Shown here piece by piece: positions 35,880 to 45,169 of a DNA stretch of 64,000 nucleotides (the stretch's first letter is position 1; each line of letters starts with the position of its first letter). The notes under the pieces are model-generated. The model worked only from the letters and a program-made list of their open reading frames with translations. It was not told the DNA's origin and did no database searches. The position numbers and the translations under genes are program-made. Origin of the DNA: Marivita sp. (lineage in GTDB: Bacteria > Pseudomonadota > Alphaproteobacteria > Rhodobacterales > Rhodobacteraceae); NCBI RefSeq assembly GCF_020055675.1, contig NZ_JAIPUS010000007.1, positions 62,001-126,000 on the forward strand, given 5' to 3'.

Positions 35880-36020
35880 TCCAGTCTCGGCAGTGGCACT
35901 TGCGCTGGCGCTGGTGGTGGATGGTCCGTGCGGCCTTGGTCCGTCCAGAGACCGCGTCCAAACCTTTAAAAATCGTAAAGACGGCCCCGTAACCCACTGA
36001 AATCACTGAGCCGGTAGGCT

Positions 36021-36036
36021 GTCCCACGCGTGGGAC
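36021..36036. repeat. 16-bp perfect palindrome near the glsB-like gene stop
   Basis: GTCCCACG/CGTGGGAC, without a loop, lies 1 bp past the stop of the small membrane protein gene and 150 bp after smc. It may form a terminator stem or bind a dimeric protein. The 158-bp smc-glsB gap otherwise contains no gene. Confidence 0.5.
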
Positions 36037-36037
36037 G

Positions 36038-36295
36038 CTACCGCCGCCGGTTCCGCACCGCGCCACGCCAATGAGTCGGCACGATGATCAGCGCCCCCAG
36101 GGAGGACACGATCGCGTTCAGTCCGGGCGATCCGAATCCGATCCCGAACATGATGCGCACGAAATAGGCCACGAAGGCCCCGCCCACGCAGATGATGATG
36201 CTCTGAAGAATCCCGTTTCTGGTGAACCCCGTCTTCTCCGAGATATATCCGACGATCCCCGCGATCACGACGGTGCCCATCAAGATCATGAACAT
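36038..36295 (-). CDS. GlsB/YeaQ/YmgE family membrane protein
   Basis: An 85-residue protein with three hydrophobic segments ([33 protein letters not shown] and [15 protein letters not shown]). The glycine-rich first and second helices are typical of transglycosylase-associated, stress-induced small membrane proteins. Its exact function is unknown. The ATG at 36295 overlaps the end of fmt by 10 bp, so it probably belongs to the def-fmt transcript. Confidence 0.85.
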   Translation of the reverse strand: MFMILMGTVVIAGIVGYISEKTGFTRNGILQSIIICVGGAFVAYFVRIMFGIGFGSPGLNAIVSSLGALIIVPTHWRGAVRNRRR

Positions 36296-37209
36296 GATGT
36301 CTCTCCCAAACGGGTCCCGACCGGGACCGCCGATCCATGCAGGAAATCCGCCGCATCCTGTGCGCCCTTGCCGGCCCGTTGCGCCCGGCTGATCCTGACC
36401 GCGCCCTGCCCGCAAGCGATCGTGAACCGATCATCCAGCGCCGTTCCCACGGGCCCCGAGCCATCGACCACGCAGCTTCCCAGGAGCTTCACCCGGTCGC
36501 CGCCGATCAGGGTCCACGCCCCCGGGAAAGGCGACAGCCCGCGGATCAGGCGGTCCACCTCGGTCGCGGGGCGGGACCAGTCGATCCGGGCCTCGGATTT
36601 GTCGATCTTGTCGGCATAGGTGACGCCCTCATCAGGCTGTTGACGTGGGATGAGCCCGCCCGGATTTTCCAGCGCCTGCACGATCAGATCGGCACCGATG
36701 CCGCTCAACCGGTCATGCAGCGCCCCGGTTGTCTCTGTCTCGCCGATCGGGGTCGCGGACCGCAGCAGGACCGGGCCGGTGTCCAGCCCCGCCTCCATCT
36801 GCATGATGCACACCCCGGTCTCGGCATCCCCGGCCATGACCGCGCGATGGATCGGTGCAGCCCCCCGCCAGCGCGGCAGGAGCGACGCGTGGATGTTCAG
36901 GCAGCCATACCGTGGCGCATCCAGAATCGGCTGCGGCAGGATCAGCCCATAGGCCACCACCACCGCGACATCTGCCCCGAGCGCGGCAAAGTCCCGTTGG
37001 GCGACCTCGTTGCGCAGGCTCGTCGGGTGCCGCACATCAAGTCCCAACGCCACCGCCCGCGCGTGGACGGGGGTGGGCCGGTCCTTCCTGCCCCGGCCGG
37101 CAGGACGCGGCGGCTGACTGTAAACGGCGACGATCTCATGACCCGCCTCGACCAGCGCGTCGAGAACCGGAACCGAGAAATCCGGAGTGCCCATGAAGAC
37201 GATCCGCAT
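36286..37209 (-). CDS. fmt: Methionyl-tRNA formyltransferase
   Basis: Fmt formylates initiator Met-tRNA using 10-formyl-THF. The N-terminus [19 protein letters not shown], the formyl-binding [15 protein letters not shown] (about residues 108-122) and [10 protein letters not shown] are diagnostic; the C-terminal OB-like domain is complete at 307 residues. It lies 3 bp after the last of three tandem def genes, so formylation and deformylation are co-expressed. Confidence 0.97.
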   Translation of the reverse strand: MRIVFMGTPDFSVPVLDALVEAGHEIVAVYSQPPRPAGRGRKDRPTPVHARAVALGLDVRHPTSLRNEVAQRDFAALGADVAVVVAYGLILPQPILDAPRYGCLNIHASLLPRWRGAAPIHRAVMAGDAETGVCIMQMEAGLDTGPVLLRSATPIGETETTGALHDRLSGIGADLIVQALENPGGLIPRQQPDEGVTYADKIDKSEARIDWSRPATEVDRLIRGLSPFPGAWTLIGGDRVKLLGSCVVDGSGPVGTALDDRFTIACGQGAVRISRAQRAGKGAQDAADFLHGSAVPVGTRLGETSCS

Positions 37210-37212
37210 AGC

Positions 37213-37710
37213 CTATCCCTTCCGTTTCCGCGCGCGCCGCAAGAGCATATCGCGCTTGGGCCGGCTCAGATGATCGAAATACATCCGGCCGTTCAAATGG
37301 TCGATCTGGTGCTGCACCGACGTGGCCCAAAGGCCGACGAAATCCTGTTCCTGAACAATTCCATCCGCATCCATGAACCGGACGGTTACGGCGCGGGGCC
37401 GGTCTATGGTGGCGGACACGCCGGGCAGGTTTGGGCTGGCCTCTTCGTGGCTGCGCAATTGACCCGAGGCGTGCAGGATCTCGGGATTGGCCATGCGCAC
37501 CGCCTTGCCACGCTCCTGGGAGGCATCGACCACGGCAAGCCGCTGCATCACGCCGATCTGCGGCGCGGCAAGACCGACACCGGGCATGGCTTCCATCGTG
37601 TCTATCATCTTGTCCAGGATCGCACGGATCTCGTCGGTGATCCTGTCCACCGGGTCCGCTGGCATGCGCAGGCATTTGTTCGGCCACGGCAGGCAGCGGC
37701 GCGCCGTCAT
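37213..37710 (-). CDS. Peptide deformylase-like protein, catalytic residues lost (3 of 3)
   Basis: A 165-residue PDF homologue. Motif 1, GVGLAAPQ (residues 44-51), is kept. Motif 2, normally EGCLS with the metal-ligand cysteine, reads EASPN (Ser92 in place of Cys), and motif 3, HExDH, reads HQIDH (134-138), so the catalytic glutamate is replaced by Gln135. It is probably inactive as a deformylase and may have a binding or regulatory role. It overlaps the previous def gene by ATGA and precedes fmt by 3 bp. Confidence 0.85.
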   Translation of the reverse strand: MTARRCLPWPNKCLRMPADPVDRITDEIRAILDKMIDTMEAMPGVGLAAPQIGVMQRLAVVDASQERGKAVRMANPEILHASGQLRSHEEASPNLPGVSATIDRPRAVTVRFMDADGIVQEQDFVGLWATSVQHQIDHLNGRMYFDHLSRPKRDMLLRRARKRKG

Positions 37711-38204
37711 GCCAAGGCCGTGTAGCGGGCTTCGACCTCGGAGCGTGCATCAAGGTCAAGCCGATCAAGGATCACCGTTCCGTCCAGGTGGTCCAGTTCG
37801 TGCTGCGCGCAGGTCGCGGCAAAGCCGGTCAGCGCGGTTTCACGGCGGGTGCCGTCAAGGTCGGTATAGGCCAAGGCTATTTCGGTCGGCCGCGTGACCT
37901 CGGCGGACACGCCGGGGATCGACAGGCAGGCCTCGGTTGCCACGGCGGTTGTTGTACCAGCCGTCAGGATTTCAGGGTTGATACAGACATAGGGCGTGCG
38001 CGGGCCTTCTTTCCATGTCGGATCCATCACGAAAACGCGCTGCATCACGCCGACCTGCGGCGCGGCAAGCCCGCGACCGGCGGCGTCATACATGGTCTCG
38101 AACATGTCCTGCACCAGGTCGTGCAATGTCATCGGATTGGTGACAGGCGCGCAGACCTCGGACAACCTGGGGTCGGGCCATTTGACGATGTCCAGCACAC
38201 TCAT
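37707..38204 (-). CDS. def: Peptide deformylase, second copy
   Basis: A 165-residue metalloenzyme removing N-formyl groups from nascent proteins. GRGLAAPQ (residues 43-50), EACLSIPG with metal-ligand Cys93, and HELDH (135-139, catalytic Glu136) are all present; the usual EGCLS glycine is alanine. Motifs indicate an active enzyme, perhaps with shifted specificity. It overlaps both neighbouring def genes by ATGA. Confidence 0.9.
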   Translation of the reverse strand: MSVLDIVKWPDPRLSEVCAPVTNPMTLHDLVQDMFETMYDAAGRGLAAPQVGVMQRVFVMDPTWKEGPRTPYVCINPEILTAGTTTAVATEACLSIPGVSAEVTRPTEIALAYTDLDGTRRETALTGFAATCAQHELDHLDGTVILDRLDLDARSEVEARYTALA

Positions 38205-38719
38205 GCCCGCGCCCTTTCCCGCTTGAGCTTGACCATCTTGCGCGTGATCATCTGGCGCTTCAACGGCTTGAGGTGATCGATGAAGAGCTTGCCGTTCAGG
38301 TGGTCAATCTCGTGCTGCACACATGTCGACCAGAGACCGTCAAACTCTTCTTCGCGCGGGGTGCCTGTTTCGTCGAGCCACCCCACCTTGACGGTCTCGG
38401 GCCGGGTGACATCGGCGAATTGATCGGGGATCGACAGGCAGCCTTCTTCGTAGACATTGCTGTCGTCCGAGAACGACAGGATCTCGGGGTTGAACATCAC
38501 CAGCGGGCGCGAGGGTTCGTTTTCGTCCTTCACGCAGTCCAGCACGATCAGACGCGACATCACGCCGACCTGCGGTGCGGCCAGACCGATGCCGGGCGCG
38601 TCGTACATGGTTTCGAGCATGTTATTGGCCAGCGTGCGCAGATCGTCTGACAGATCAGGCACGGGCGCACAGGTCTTTTTCAGACGCGGGTCCGGATGGA
38701 GGATGATCGGCAATTTCAT
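38201..38719 (-). CDS. def: Peptide deformylase, canonical copy
   Basis: A 172-residue deformylase with all standard motifs: GIGLAAPQ (residues 43-50), EGCLSIPD (Cys94) and HEIDH (136-140). This is the likely housekeeping enzyme. First gene of the def-def-def-fmt-glsB transcript; the 105-bp gap upstream holds divergent promoters with the C-S lyase gene. Confidence 0.96.
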   Translation of the reverse strand: MKLPIILHPDPRLKKTCAPVPDLSDDLRTLANNMLETMYDAPGIGLAAPQVGVMSRLIVLDCVKDENEPSRPLVMFNPEILSFSDDSNVYEEGCLSIPDQFADVTRPETVKVGWLDETGTPREEEFDGLWSTCVQHEIDHLNGKLFIDHLKPLKRQMITRKMVKLKRERARA

Positions 38720-38824
38720 GGCAGTGATCTAGGCAATCCATGTGCCAAGGGCAAGTGACCGGGGCTTGCACCTGACGTTCACTGGGGTAGCGTCGCACAA
38801 AATCCCAACCGAGCGGAGCAGGAC

Positions 38825-40003
38825 ATGCGTGATTTCTTCAACATCCCCAACGATCGGCGCGGCACGCATAGTGCCAAATGGGATTTGCTTGAAAGCAAGT
38901 TCGACGTGGACGCGGAAGACGGACTCGCGATGTGGACGGCGGACAGCGATTATCCGACCGCCCCCTGCGTGCTGGCGGCGCTGCAAGAGGCGGTAGATCA
39001 CGGCGTGTTCGGTTATTTCGCCGATTTCGATGCCTACCACGCGGCGATCCAATGGTGGATGAAAACGCGGCACGGCTGGGAGATCGACACCGATTGGATC
39101 CTGACCTCGCAGGGGCTTGGCAACGCGATCGCGCTTTGCGTCGACGTCTGGACCGATCCGGGCGACCGCGTTGTCACGTTCAACCCGGTCTATCACGAGT
39201 TCGAATGGAAGGTCCGCCGTGCCGGGCGGACACCGGTGCAATGCGAGATGCCACTTGACGGGGACACCTATCGGATCGATTTCGACGCCGCACAGGCGCA
39301 GTTGGACGGCACCGAGAAGCTGCTGATCTTCTGTTCGCCGCAAAACCCCTCGGGGCGCATCTGGACACAAGACGAGTTGCGCCAGGTGGCCGAGTTTGCC
39401 GCGCGCAACGACCTCATCGTGATCGCGGACGAGATCCACCACGATTTCATCTATCCCGGCCAGACATTCGTGCCGTTCGACGTGGCCGCCCCCGACGCGC
39501 GGGAGCGGTTGGTGGTTCTCACGGCATCGTCCAAGACCTTCAACATCGCCGGGCAAAAGACCGGCAACATGATCATCCCAGATGCCAAACTGCGCGAAGT
39601 GATGACCCAACGTTTGCGGTCGCTGGACTATTCGCCGAACGCCTTGGGGATCAAGATGGTGACAGCGGCCTATTCCCCCGAGGGCGCGAACTGGGTGGAT
39701 GCGCAAATCGACCATCTGATCGAGAACCGGCGCATATTCGACGAGGCGGTCAACGCCATTCCCGGTGTGCGGTCTTTGCCCCTAGCGTCGACCTATCTGG
39801 CATGGGTTGATTTTTCCGGAACGGGCATGAGTTTCGAGGAGATCAGCGACAGGGTCCGCAAGGAGGCCGGCATCGCGCCCAGTCCGGGCCCGGAATTCGG
39901 CCCCGGCGGAGAGAGCTTTTTGCGATTCAACCTTGCCACGCAGCGTTACCGCGTCGAGGACGCCGCCAAACGTCTGCAAGAGGCGTTCAGCGATTTGCAA
40001 TAA
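38825..40003 (+). CDS. patB: MalY/PatB family PLP-dependent C-S lyase / aminotransferase
   Basis: A 392-residue fold-type I PLP enzyme; relatives cleave cystathionine and other sulfur amino acids to homocysteine, pyruvate and ammonia. The signature MWTADSDYPTAPCVLAAL near residue 35, FNPVYHEFEW, CSPQNPSGRIW (Asn of NPxG) and the PLP lysine in ASSKTFNIAGQKTGN (about residues 236-250) are clear. It ends against a truncated TRIC gene on the opposite strand, a likely rearrangement junction. Confidence 0.9.
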   Translation: MRDFFNIPNDRRGTHSAKWDLLESKFDVDAEDGLAMWTADSDYPTAPCVLAALQEAVDHGVFGYFADFDAYHAAIQWWMKTRHGWEIDTDWILTSQGLGNAIALCVDVWTDPGDRVVTFNPVYHEFEWKVRRAGRTPVQCEMPLDGDTYRIDFDAAQAQLDGTEKLLIFCSPQNPSGRIWTQDELRQVAEFAARNDLIVIADEIHHDFIYPGQTFVPFDVAAPDARERLVVLTASSKTFNIAGQKTGNMIIPDAKLREVMTQRLRSLDYSPNALGIKMVTAAYSPEGANWVDAQIDHLIENRRIFDEAVNAIPGVRSLPLASTYLAWVDFSGTGMSFEEISDRVRKEAGIAPSPGPEFGPGGESFLRFNLATQRYRVEDAAKRLQEAFSDLQ

Positions 40004-40088
40004 GGTCAGTTGCGCGGCTGGCGACCATGGCGCCGGTCAGGGCAAAGACCAGCACCGCGGCATGGTCGAGCAGCGTGATCAGCGTCAC
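39987..40088 (-). pseudogene. Truncated TRIC/UPF0126 cation-channel gene fragment
   Basis: A 33-residue reading frame from a GTG overlapping the rnhA stop (GTGA). Its first ~26 residues (TLLDHAAVLVFALTGAMVASRA) match the start of trimeric intracellular cation channel (YicG/UPF0126) proteins, normally ~200 residues. After SRA the similarity stops and the frame runs into the antisense end of the patB gene. The rest of the gene is missing, so this looks like a remnant left by a deletion or insertion. Confidence 0.65.
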
Positions 40089-40546
40089 GCAGCGCCTTTC
40101 TTGAACGGCTTCATGCCCTCGCGCGCCAATTCGTCGGCGCGTTCGTTCTCGGGATGCCCGGCGTGGCCCTTGACCCATTCCCAGGTCACGTCGTGGCGCT
40201 GCTGCGCTTCGTCCAGCCGCTGCCACAATTCGACATTCTTGACCGGTTTCTTGTTGGCGGCCTTCCAGCCATTGCGTTTCCAGCCATGAATCCAGCCGGT
40301 CACGCCGTTCTTCACATAGGCGCTGTCGGTGATGATGGTCAGCGAAGACGCCCGCGCCAACGTCTCGAGCGCGTGAATCGCGGCAAGCAGTTCCATGCGG
40401 TTGTTGGTGGTGTTCGCCTCACCGCCTGACAACATGCGTTCCTTGAGGATGGTGTCGCCGTCCTTGGCCTGCATCAATACGCCCCAGCCGCCGGGACCCG
40501 GGTTTCCGGAACAGGCTCCGTCGGTATAGGCATAAAGGTCAGGCAT
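40085..40546 (-). CDS. rnhA: Ribonuclease HI
   Basis: A 153-residue enzyme cutting the RNA strand of RNA-DNA hybrids. [16 protein letters not shown] (first catalytic Asp), [14 protein letters not shown] (Glu), [11 protein letters not shown] (Asp) and [22 protein letters not shown] (His, Asp) are intact. The ATG at 40546 overlaps the end of the methyltransferase gene by 8 bp. Confidence 0.97.
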   Translation of the reverse strand: MPDLYAYTDGACSGNPGPGGWGVLMQAKDGDTILKERMLSGGEANTTNNRMELLAAIHALETLARASSLTIITDSAYVKNGVTGWIHGWKRNGWKAANKKPVKNVELWQRLDEAQQRHDVTWEWVKGHAGHPENERADELAREGMKPFKKGAA

Positions 40547-41129
40547 GGGCGGTGATGGATATCCAGTTTTCTTCACCGCCGCTTAGCCCTTTGTCGCGGC
40601 CGCGTCGAGTGGAACCGACGGTAAATCCCGCAGCTTGCAGCAGCGTCGCGAGGTCGGGTTCGGTGTAGTAGCTGTAGTGGCGTCCCAGATTGTCGCGACC
40701 CTCGCCTGTGCCTTCCTTGACGGCGATGTGGAACAGGCCACCGGCTTTCAACGCCGTGTGGAGGGTCGACACATGACGTGGCATGTCGGCGCGGGAGGCG
40801 TGCAGCAGGCTGAAATTGGCCCAGACGCCGTCATAGATCGCGGTGCCTGTCAGGTCGTCGAAGGTCGCCTGCCACGCGGTGACACCGTCGATCTTCCCGG
40901 CAAGCGCGATCATCCCGGACGAAGCATCCACCGCGTCGACGGCGCAGCCGGCCCGCGCCATGTGCCGCGCGGATGTGCCGGGACCGCAGCCGAGGTCGAG
41001 CACCTTTGCCCCGCGCGGCAAGGCGGCAATAAAGGCGGACAGTGTTGCGCCCGGTGTCTCCGACGAATCGAGCTTGGCGTAATCCCCCGCGCGCGCATCG
41101 TAGACGGCGATCGTGTCGCGATCGGTCAC
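40539..41129 (-). CDS. Class I SAM-dependent methyltransferase
   Basis: A 196-residue protein with the SAM-binding loop [16 protein letters not shown] (about residues 43-58) and the acidic [11 protein letters not shown]. The start [18 protein letters not shown] is the usual one of small Roseobacter methyltransferases. The substrate is unknown. The GTG at 41129 overlaps the DUF3429 stop (GTGA), so the pair is coupled; rnhA overlaps at the other end. Confidence 0.87.
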   Translation of the reverse strand: MTDRDTIAVYDARAGDYAKLDSSETPGATLSAFIAALPRGAKVLDLGCGPGTSARHMARAGCAVDAVDASSGMIALAGKIDGVTAWQATFDDLTGTAIYDGVWANFSLLHASRADMPRHVSTLHTALKAGGLFHIAVKEGTGEGRDNLGRHYSYYTEPDLATLLQAAGFTVGSTRRGRDKGLSGGEENWISITAHA

Positions 41130-41578
41130 CGGAAGACCCCGACTGACAGGCAGGCCACGACCAGCGCTGTCAACAACACGCGAAGCTGCATCCACCATTT
41201 CGGGGCAAGGCCCCATTGCCAGAACGCGAAATCCAGGATCAGCAGACCCAGAAACCCGAAGATCAGGTTGGTGCCGGCAGAGACCGGTCCGCCGCCCGCC
41301 ATCAAGAACGCCCAGAGCGCCGGGATCACCGACAGCGCATAGCCCGTCGCCGCGCGCCCGCCATGTGCCTTGGTGGAAAACCCCCAAAGCACGCCGGACA
41401 TGAAGCTGAGGATCACCATGCCGTAGCTGAGCTGTACATAGGGTCCGATGAACCGGGGGCCCAGCGTGTCCAGCCCCCATTGCGCCGCAGCATCGGACAG
41501 CAAGGTCAGCGCGCCCCAGGCAAAGGGGATCACGCCGGCAAGGCCAAGGGTCAGGGCAGAGCGGGGTATTTGCGTCAT
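41126..41578 (-). CDS. DUF3429 family membrane protein
   Basis: A 150-residue inner-membrane protein with four or five hydrophobic segments, recognised by PRSALTLGLAGVIPFAWGAL and YVQLSYGMVILSFMSGVLWGF. The function of the family is unknown. First gene of a tight DUF3429-methyltransferase-rnhA operon. The ATG at 41578 matches the family start. Confidence 0.85.
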   Translation of the reverse strand: MTQIPRSALTLGLAGVIPFAWGALTLLSDAAAQWGLDTLGPRFIGPYVQLSYGMVILSFMSGVLWGFSTKAHGGRAATGYALSVIPALWAFLMAGGGPVSAGTNLIFGFLGLLILDFAFWQWGLAPKWWMQLRVLLTALVVACLSVGVFR

Positions 41579-41787
41579 GGCGAGTCCGTCGTTTCGTGAT
41601 GCTGCGCGACGTAGCTCAGGTTGTGTCAGTTGCCAACAAGACGGTTGCGGCAAATGACCGGTGTTGCGACCAATGCATGGCAGATCAGCAGTGGGCGCCC
41701 CCCAATGACGCTATACATTTGCCTGTCAATGATCTACACGCGCGCTTTGGTCCAATGGTGGGCCGCCCTTACATAAAGACGACTACC

Positions 41788-43965
41788 GTGAAAAAAGCCC
41801 TGCAAGACGCCCTTGATGCCCGTGGATATGACACGCTGACCCCTGTTCAGGAGGCGGTTCTGAACCCCGGATACGTCGGCGCAGACCTTCTGGTGTCCGC
41901 CCAGACCGGATCGGGCAAGACGCTTGGGTTCGGCCTTGCGATTGCGCCGACGATTCTCGAAGCCGAGGTCTTCGCTGCCGCGGGCGCGCCGGTGGCTTTG
42001 GTGATTGCACCGACCCGCGAACTGGCCTTGCAGGTGAAGCGCGAACTGGCGTGGCTTTATGCGCAGGCGGGCGTGGTCATGGCCTCGACCGTGGGCGGCA
42101 TGGACATGCGCGATGAGCGCCGCGCATTGGAGCGCGGAGCGCATATCGTCGTCGCCACGCCCGGGCGCCTGCGCGACCATATCATGCGCGGCTCAATTGA
42201 CCTGAGCGAATGTCGCGCAGTGGTTCTGGATGAAGCAGACGAGATGCTGGACCTCGGCTTCCGCGAAGACCTCGAGTTCATTTTGGGACAGGCTCCGCAG
42301 GAGCGGCAGACGCTCATGTTCTCTGCCACCGTGCCAAAGATGATCGCGACGCTGGCCAAAAGCTACCAGCGCGATGCGATCCGGGTGGTGACAAAATCCG
42401 ACACCAGCCAGCACGCAGATATCGCCTACCGCGCCATGCAGGTGGCTGACAGGGACACCGACAATGCGGTGATCAATACGCTGCGCTTCTACGAAGCGCC
42501 GAACGCCATCGTCTTTGCCAACACCCGCGCGATGGTGAACCGTCTGACCACACGCCTGTCGAACCGGGGATTCCAGGTTGTGGCGCTCTCGGGCGAGCTA
42601 TCGCAGACGGAACGCACCCACGCCTTGCAAGCGATGCGCGACGGCCGGGCGCAGGTCTGCGTGGCGACTGACGTGGCCGCACGCGGCATCGACCTGCCGA
42701 ACCTCGATCTCGTGGTGCATGCCGAATTGCCGTCGAACCACGAAACCCTGCTGCACCGGTCCGGCCGGACCGGTCGCGCCGGGCGCAAGGGGGTGTCGGC
42801 CCTGATCGTCACGCCGAAAGTGCGCAAGAAGGCGGAGCGCATTCTTGCCATGGCCAAGCTGAAATCCGACTGGGGCGCGGCGCCCTCCGCAGAGGAGGTG
42901 CTGGCGCGCGACGAGGATCGGATGTTCGCCGATCCCGCGTGGGAAACACCCGTGGGCGAGTCCGAGGAGGCGGTCGTCTCCCGTCTGGTAGCGGAAAAGA
43001 CGCCCGAACAGATCGCGGCGGCCTATCTGCGCCTGTTCCGCGAACAGCATACCGCGCCCGAGGAACTGTCGGACCCGGCAGCCAAGCCAGAGAAGCGGGC
43101 CGAGTTTGGTCCAAGCGTCTGGTTTGCGGTGTCTGGTGGCCGCGCCGCCGAGGCCGAACCGCGCCGGATCCTGCCGATGATTTGCGGCGCCGGCGATCTG
43201 AGCAAGGATGATATCGGTGCGATTCGCATCCAGCAGGATCATTCGCTTGTGCAAATCCGGGAAAGCGCGGTGGCGCAGCTGCTGAATGCCGTCGGACCCG
43301 AGATGACGTTGGAAAAGGGGGTGACCCTGACCCGTCTGGACAAAGCCCCCGACTTTGATCGCGGCGCAAAGCCGGGTGGCAAAGGTGGCCCCCGCCCCGA
43401 GCGCAAGCCGTATGGCGACGGTCCAAAACCAGCGCGGACATCCGACCACGACCGGCCCAGAGCGGACGCTGTGACGCCCGCAAGGGACGACACGCCGGCG
43501 GCACCGAAATCCGCCGCCCCCATCGACTGGAATGACGCGCCGACCCCGCGTGTGCGCAAACCGAAACCGGCGGATCGCAAGGGTCCGAAACCTGCGGGAA
43601 AACCCGACGCAAGGTCCGATGGCCCGCCGCGCGCCCGCAAGCCGTACCAAGGCAAATCCGATGGTCCGGCGCAGGACCGTAAACTCCATGGCGACACGTC
43701 CGGAGGCGACCGCCCGCCGCGTCGCTCCGAACGCGAATTCCAGGCCCAGCCCTACAAGGGCAAAGGCGGCAAGCCCAAGGGCCCGCCCCCGCCCGAGGGC
43801 AAACCGGACAGCAAAAAGAACATCGCGCGCGCCAAGGCCAGCGACCCGTCGCAAAGCATGCGCAAGCCCCGTGCCGGGGCTGGGAAACCGGCAGGCAAGT
43901 TCGGCGGGAAACCGGGCGGCAAGCCGGCTGGTAAATTCGGGGGGAAACCCGGCGGAAAACGGTGA
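41788..43965 (+). CDS. DEAD-box RNA helicase with long basic repetitive tail
   Basis: A 725-residue RNA helicase. The core (residues ~1-380) has AQTGSGKT (motif I), PTRELA, DEAD (motif II), SAT and HRSGRTGRAGRKG (motif VI), as in CsdA/RhlE-like enzymes. An RNA-binding DbpA-like domain follows (about 480-570). The last ~200 residues are K/R/P/G-rich low complexity, ending in repeats of KFGGKPGGK, likely disordered and RNA-binding. Such enzymes help ribosome assembly in the cold. The start is uncertain: GTG 41788 is chosen because similarity begins at VKKALQDAL; upstream starts at 41755/41758 are possible. Confidence 0.9.
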   Translation: MKKALQDALDARGYDTLTPVQEAVLNPGYVGADLLVSAQTGSGKTLGFGLAIAPTILEAEVFAAAGAPVALVIAPTRELALQVKRELAWLYAQAGVVMASTVGGMDMRDERRALERGAHIVVATPGRLRDHIMRGSIDLSECRAVVLDEADEMLDLGFREDLEFILGQAPQERQTLMFSATVPKMIATLAKSYQRDAIRVVTKSDTSQHADIAYRAMQVADRDTDNAVINTLRFYEAPNAIVFANTRAMVNRLTTRLSNRGFQVVALSGELSQTERTHALQAMRDGRAQVCVATDVAARGIDLPNLDLVVHAELPSNHETLLHRSGRTGRAGRKGVSALIVTPKVRKKAERILAMAKLKSDWGAAPSAEEVLARDEDRMFADPAWETPVGESEEAVVSRLVAEKTPEQIAAAYLRLFREQHTAPEELSDPAAKPEKRAEFGPSVWFAVSGGRAAEAEPRRILPMICGAGDLSKDDIGAIRIQQDHSLVQIRESAVAQLLNAVGPEMTLEKGVTLTRLDKAPDFDRGAKPGGKGGPRPERKPYGDGPKPARTSDHDRPRADAVTPARDDTPAAPKSAAPIDWNDAPTPRVRKPKPADRKGPKPAGKPDARSDGPPRARKPYQGKSDGPAQDRKLHGDTSGGDRPPRRSEREFQAQPYKGKGGKPKGPPPPEGKPDSKKNIARAKASDPSQSMRKPRAGAGKPAGKFGGKPGGKPAGKFGGKPGGKR

Positions 43966-44000
43966 TGCGGCACGTGTGAACGCGCAGGCGACAACAGCTT

Positions 44001-44031
44001 CACCCCGGTGGGGTGCGTGCCTGCACGCACC
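44001..44031. terminator. Overlapping hairpins between helicase and ispH
   Basis: CACCCC-GGT-GGGGTG (44001-44015) and GGTGCGTGC-CT-GCACGCACC (44012-44031) share bases 44012-44015 and so exclude each other. They lie between two convergent stop codons and probably end transcription in both directions, although no T-run follows. Confidence 0.5.
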
Positions 44032-44043
44032 GCAAGGGCACTC

Positions 44044-44994
44044 TCAGGCCGGGATCCTCAGCACACGTGGAACCTTGAATTCCACGTCTTCAACCGCTGT
44101 CTCGACCTGTTCCACCGTCACTTCGAATCTGTCGCGGAACGCCTCGATCACCTCGTTGATCAACTCTTCCGGGGCCGAGGCGCCCGCCGTGATGCCGATG
44201 CTGCCGATCCCTTCGAGCGCGCGCCAGTCAATATCCGGGGCGCGCTGAACCAGTTGCGCATAGCGGCACCCCGCCTTGCGCCCCACCTCGACCAACCGCC
44301 TGGAGTTCGATGAATTGGGTGCGCCGACAACCAGCATGGCGTCGCAGTCAGGGGCCATTGCCTTCACAGCCTCTTGCCGGTTGGTGGTCGCGTAGCAGAT
44401 GTCTTCCTTGTGCGGGCCGACGATCCTGGGAAACCGGTCTTTCAGCGCCGCTACGATGTCGATCGTGTCGTCCACACTGAGCGTCGTCTGGGTCACGAAG
44501 GCCAGTTTGGCCGGATCACGCACCCTGACCCTGGCCACATCATCGACCGTTTCAACCAGAAGTACCTCGCCTTCGGGCAATTGTCCCATCGTCCCGACGG
44601 TCTCGGGATGACCCTCATGGCCGATCATGATCATCTGAAGCCCGTTTTCGTGGTGCCGGGTCGCTTCGATGTGGACCTTGCTGACCAACGGACAGGTTGC
44701 ATCGACATAGATCATCTCGCGCTTTGCAGCCTCGGCGGGGACGGCCTTGGGCACGCCATGCGCGGAAAAGATCACCGGGCGGTCGTCGGGGCACTCGTCG
44801 AGTTCCTCGACAAAGACCGCGCCCTTGTCGCGCAGGCTGTCGACGACAAACTTGTTGTGCACGATCTCGTGGCGCACATAGACCGGCGCGCCCCATTTCT
44901 CGATCGCCATTTCTACGATCTTGATTGCGCGGTCCACACCGGCGCAGAACCCGCGCGGCGCGGCGAGGTACAGTTTCAGGGGTGGTCTGGTCAT
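44044..44994 (-). CDS. ispH: 4-hydroxy-3-methylbut-2-enyl diphosphate reductase
   Basis: The last enzyme of the MEP isoprenoid pathway, an iron-sulfur protein giving IPP and DMAPP. The three cluster cysteines appear in [12 protein letters not shown] (Cys17), [13 protein letters not shown] (about 100) and [13 protein letters not shown] (about 200), together with the conserved GHPE. Length 316 residues is normal. It is monocistronic in this view. Confidence 0.97.
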   Translation of the reverse strand: MTRPPLKLYLAAPRGFCAGVDRAIKIVEMAIEKWGAPVYVRHEIVHNKFVVDSLRDKGAVFVEELDECPDDRPVIFSAHGVPKAVPAEAAKREMIYVDATCPLVSKVHIEATRHHENGLQMIMIGHEGHPETVGTMGQLPEGEVLLVETVDDVARVRVRDPAKLAFVTQTTLSVDDTIDIVAALKDRFPRIVGPHKEDICYATTNRQEAVKAMAPDCDAMLVVGAPNSSNSRRLVEVGRKAGCRYAQLVQRAPDIDWRALEGIGSIGITAGASAPEELINEVIEAFRDRFEVTVEQVETAVEDVEFKVPRVLRIPA

Positions 44995-45169
44995 GCAAGC
45001 CTCCGTCTTGCCCCGAACCTAAAGCCTCTGGCGGCCCGGTTCCAGTCTTGAAGCACATCGCGATTGCGGCGAACTGGCCTATCCCGCGCGCGCGCCCTCT
45101 GCGCGCCCCCCGCGCTGCCCCGGTGAATTCGCGGTTGCAACCCCTGCGCGACGGGGGCATTGCGTTGGA

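Noticed and set aside
41606-41680. tRNA-like stretch with GACGTAGCTCAG
   Set aside because: It looks like a D-arm, but no T-arm (GGTTCGANTCC) or matching acceptor stem follows, so it is not a tRNA gene.
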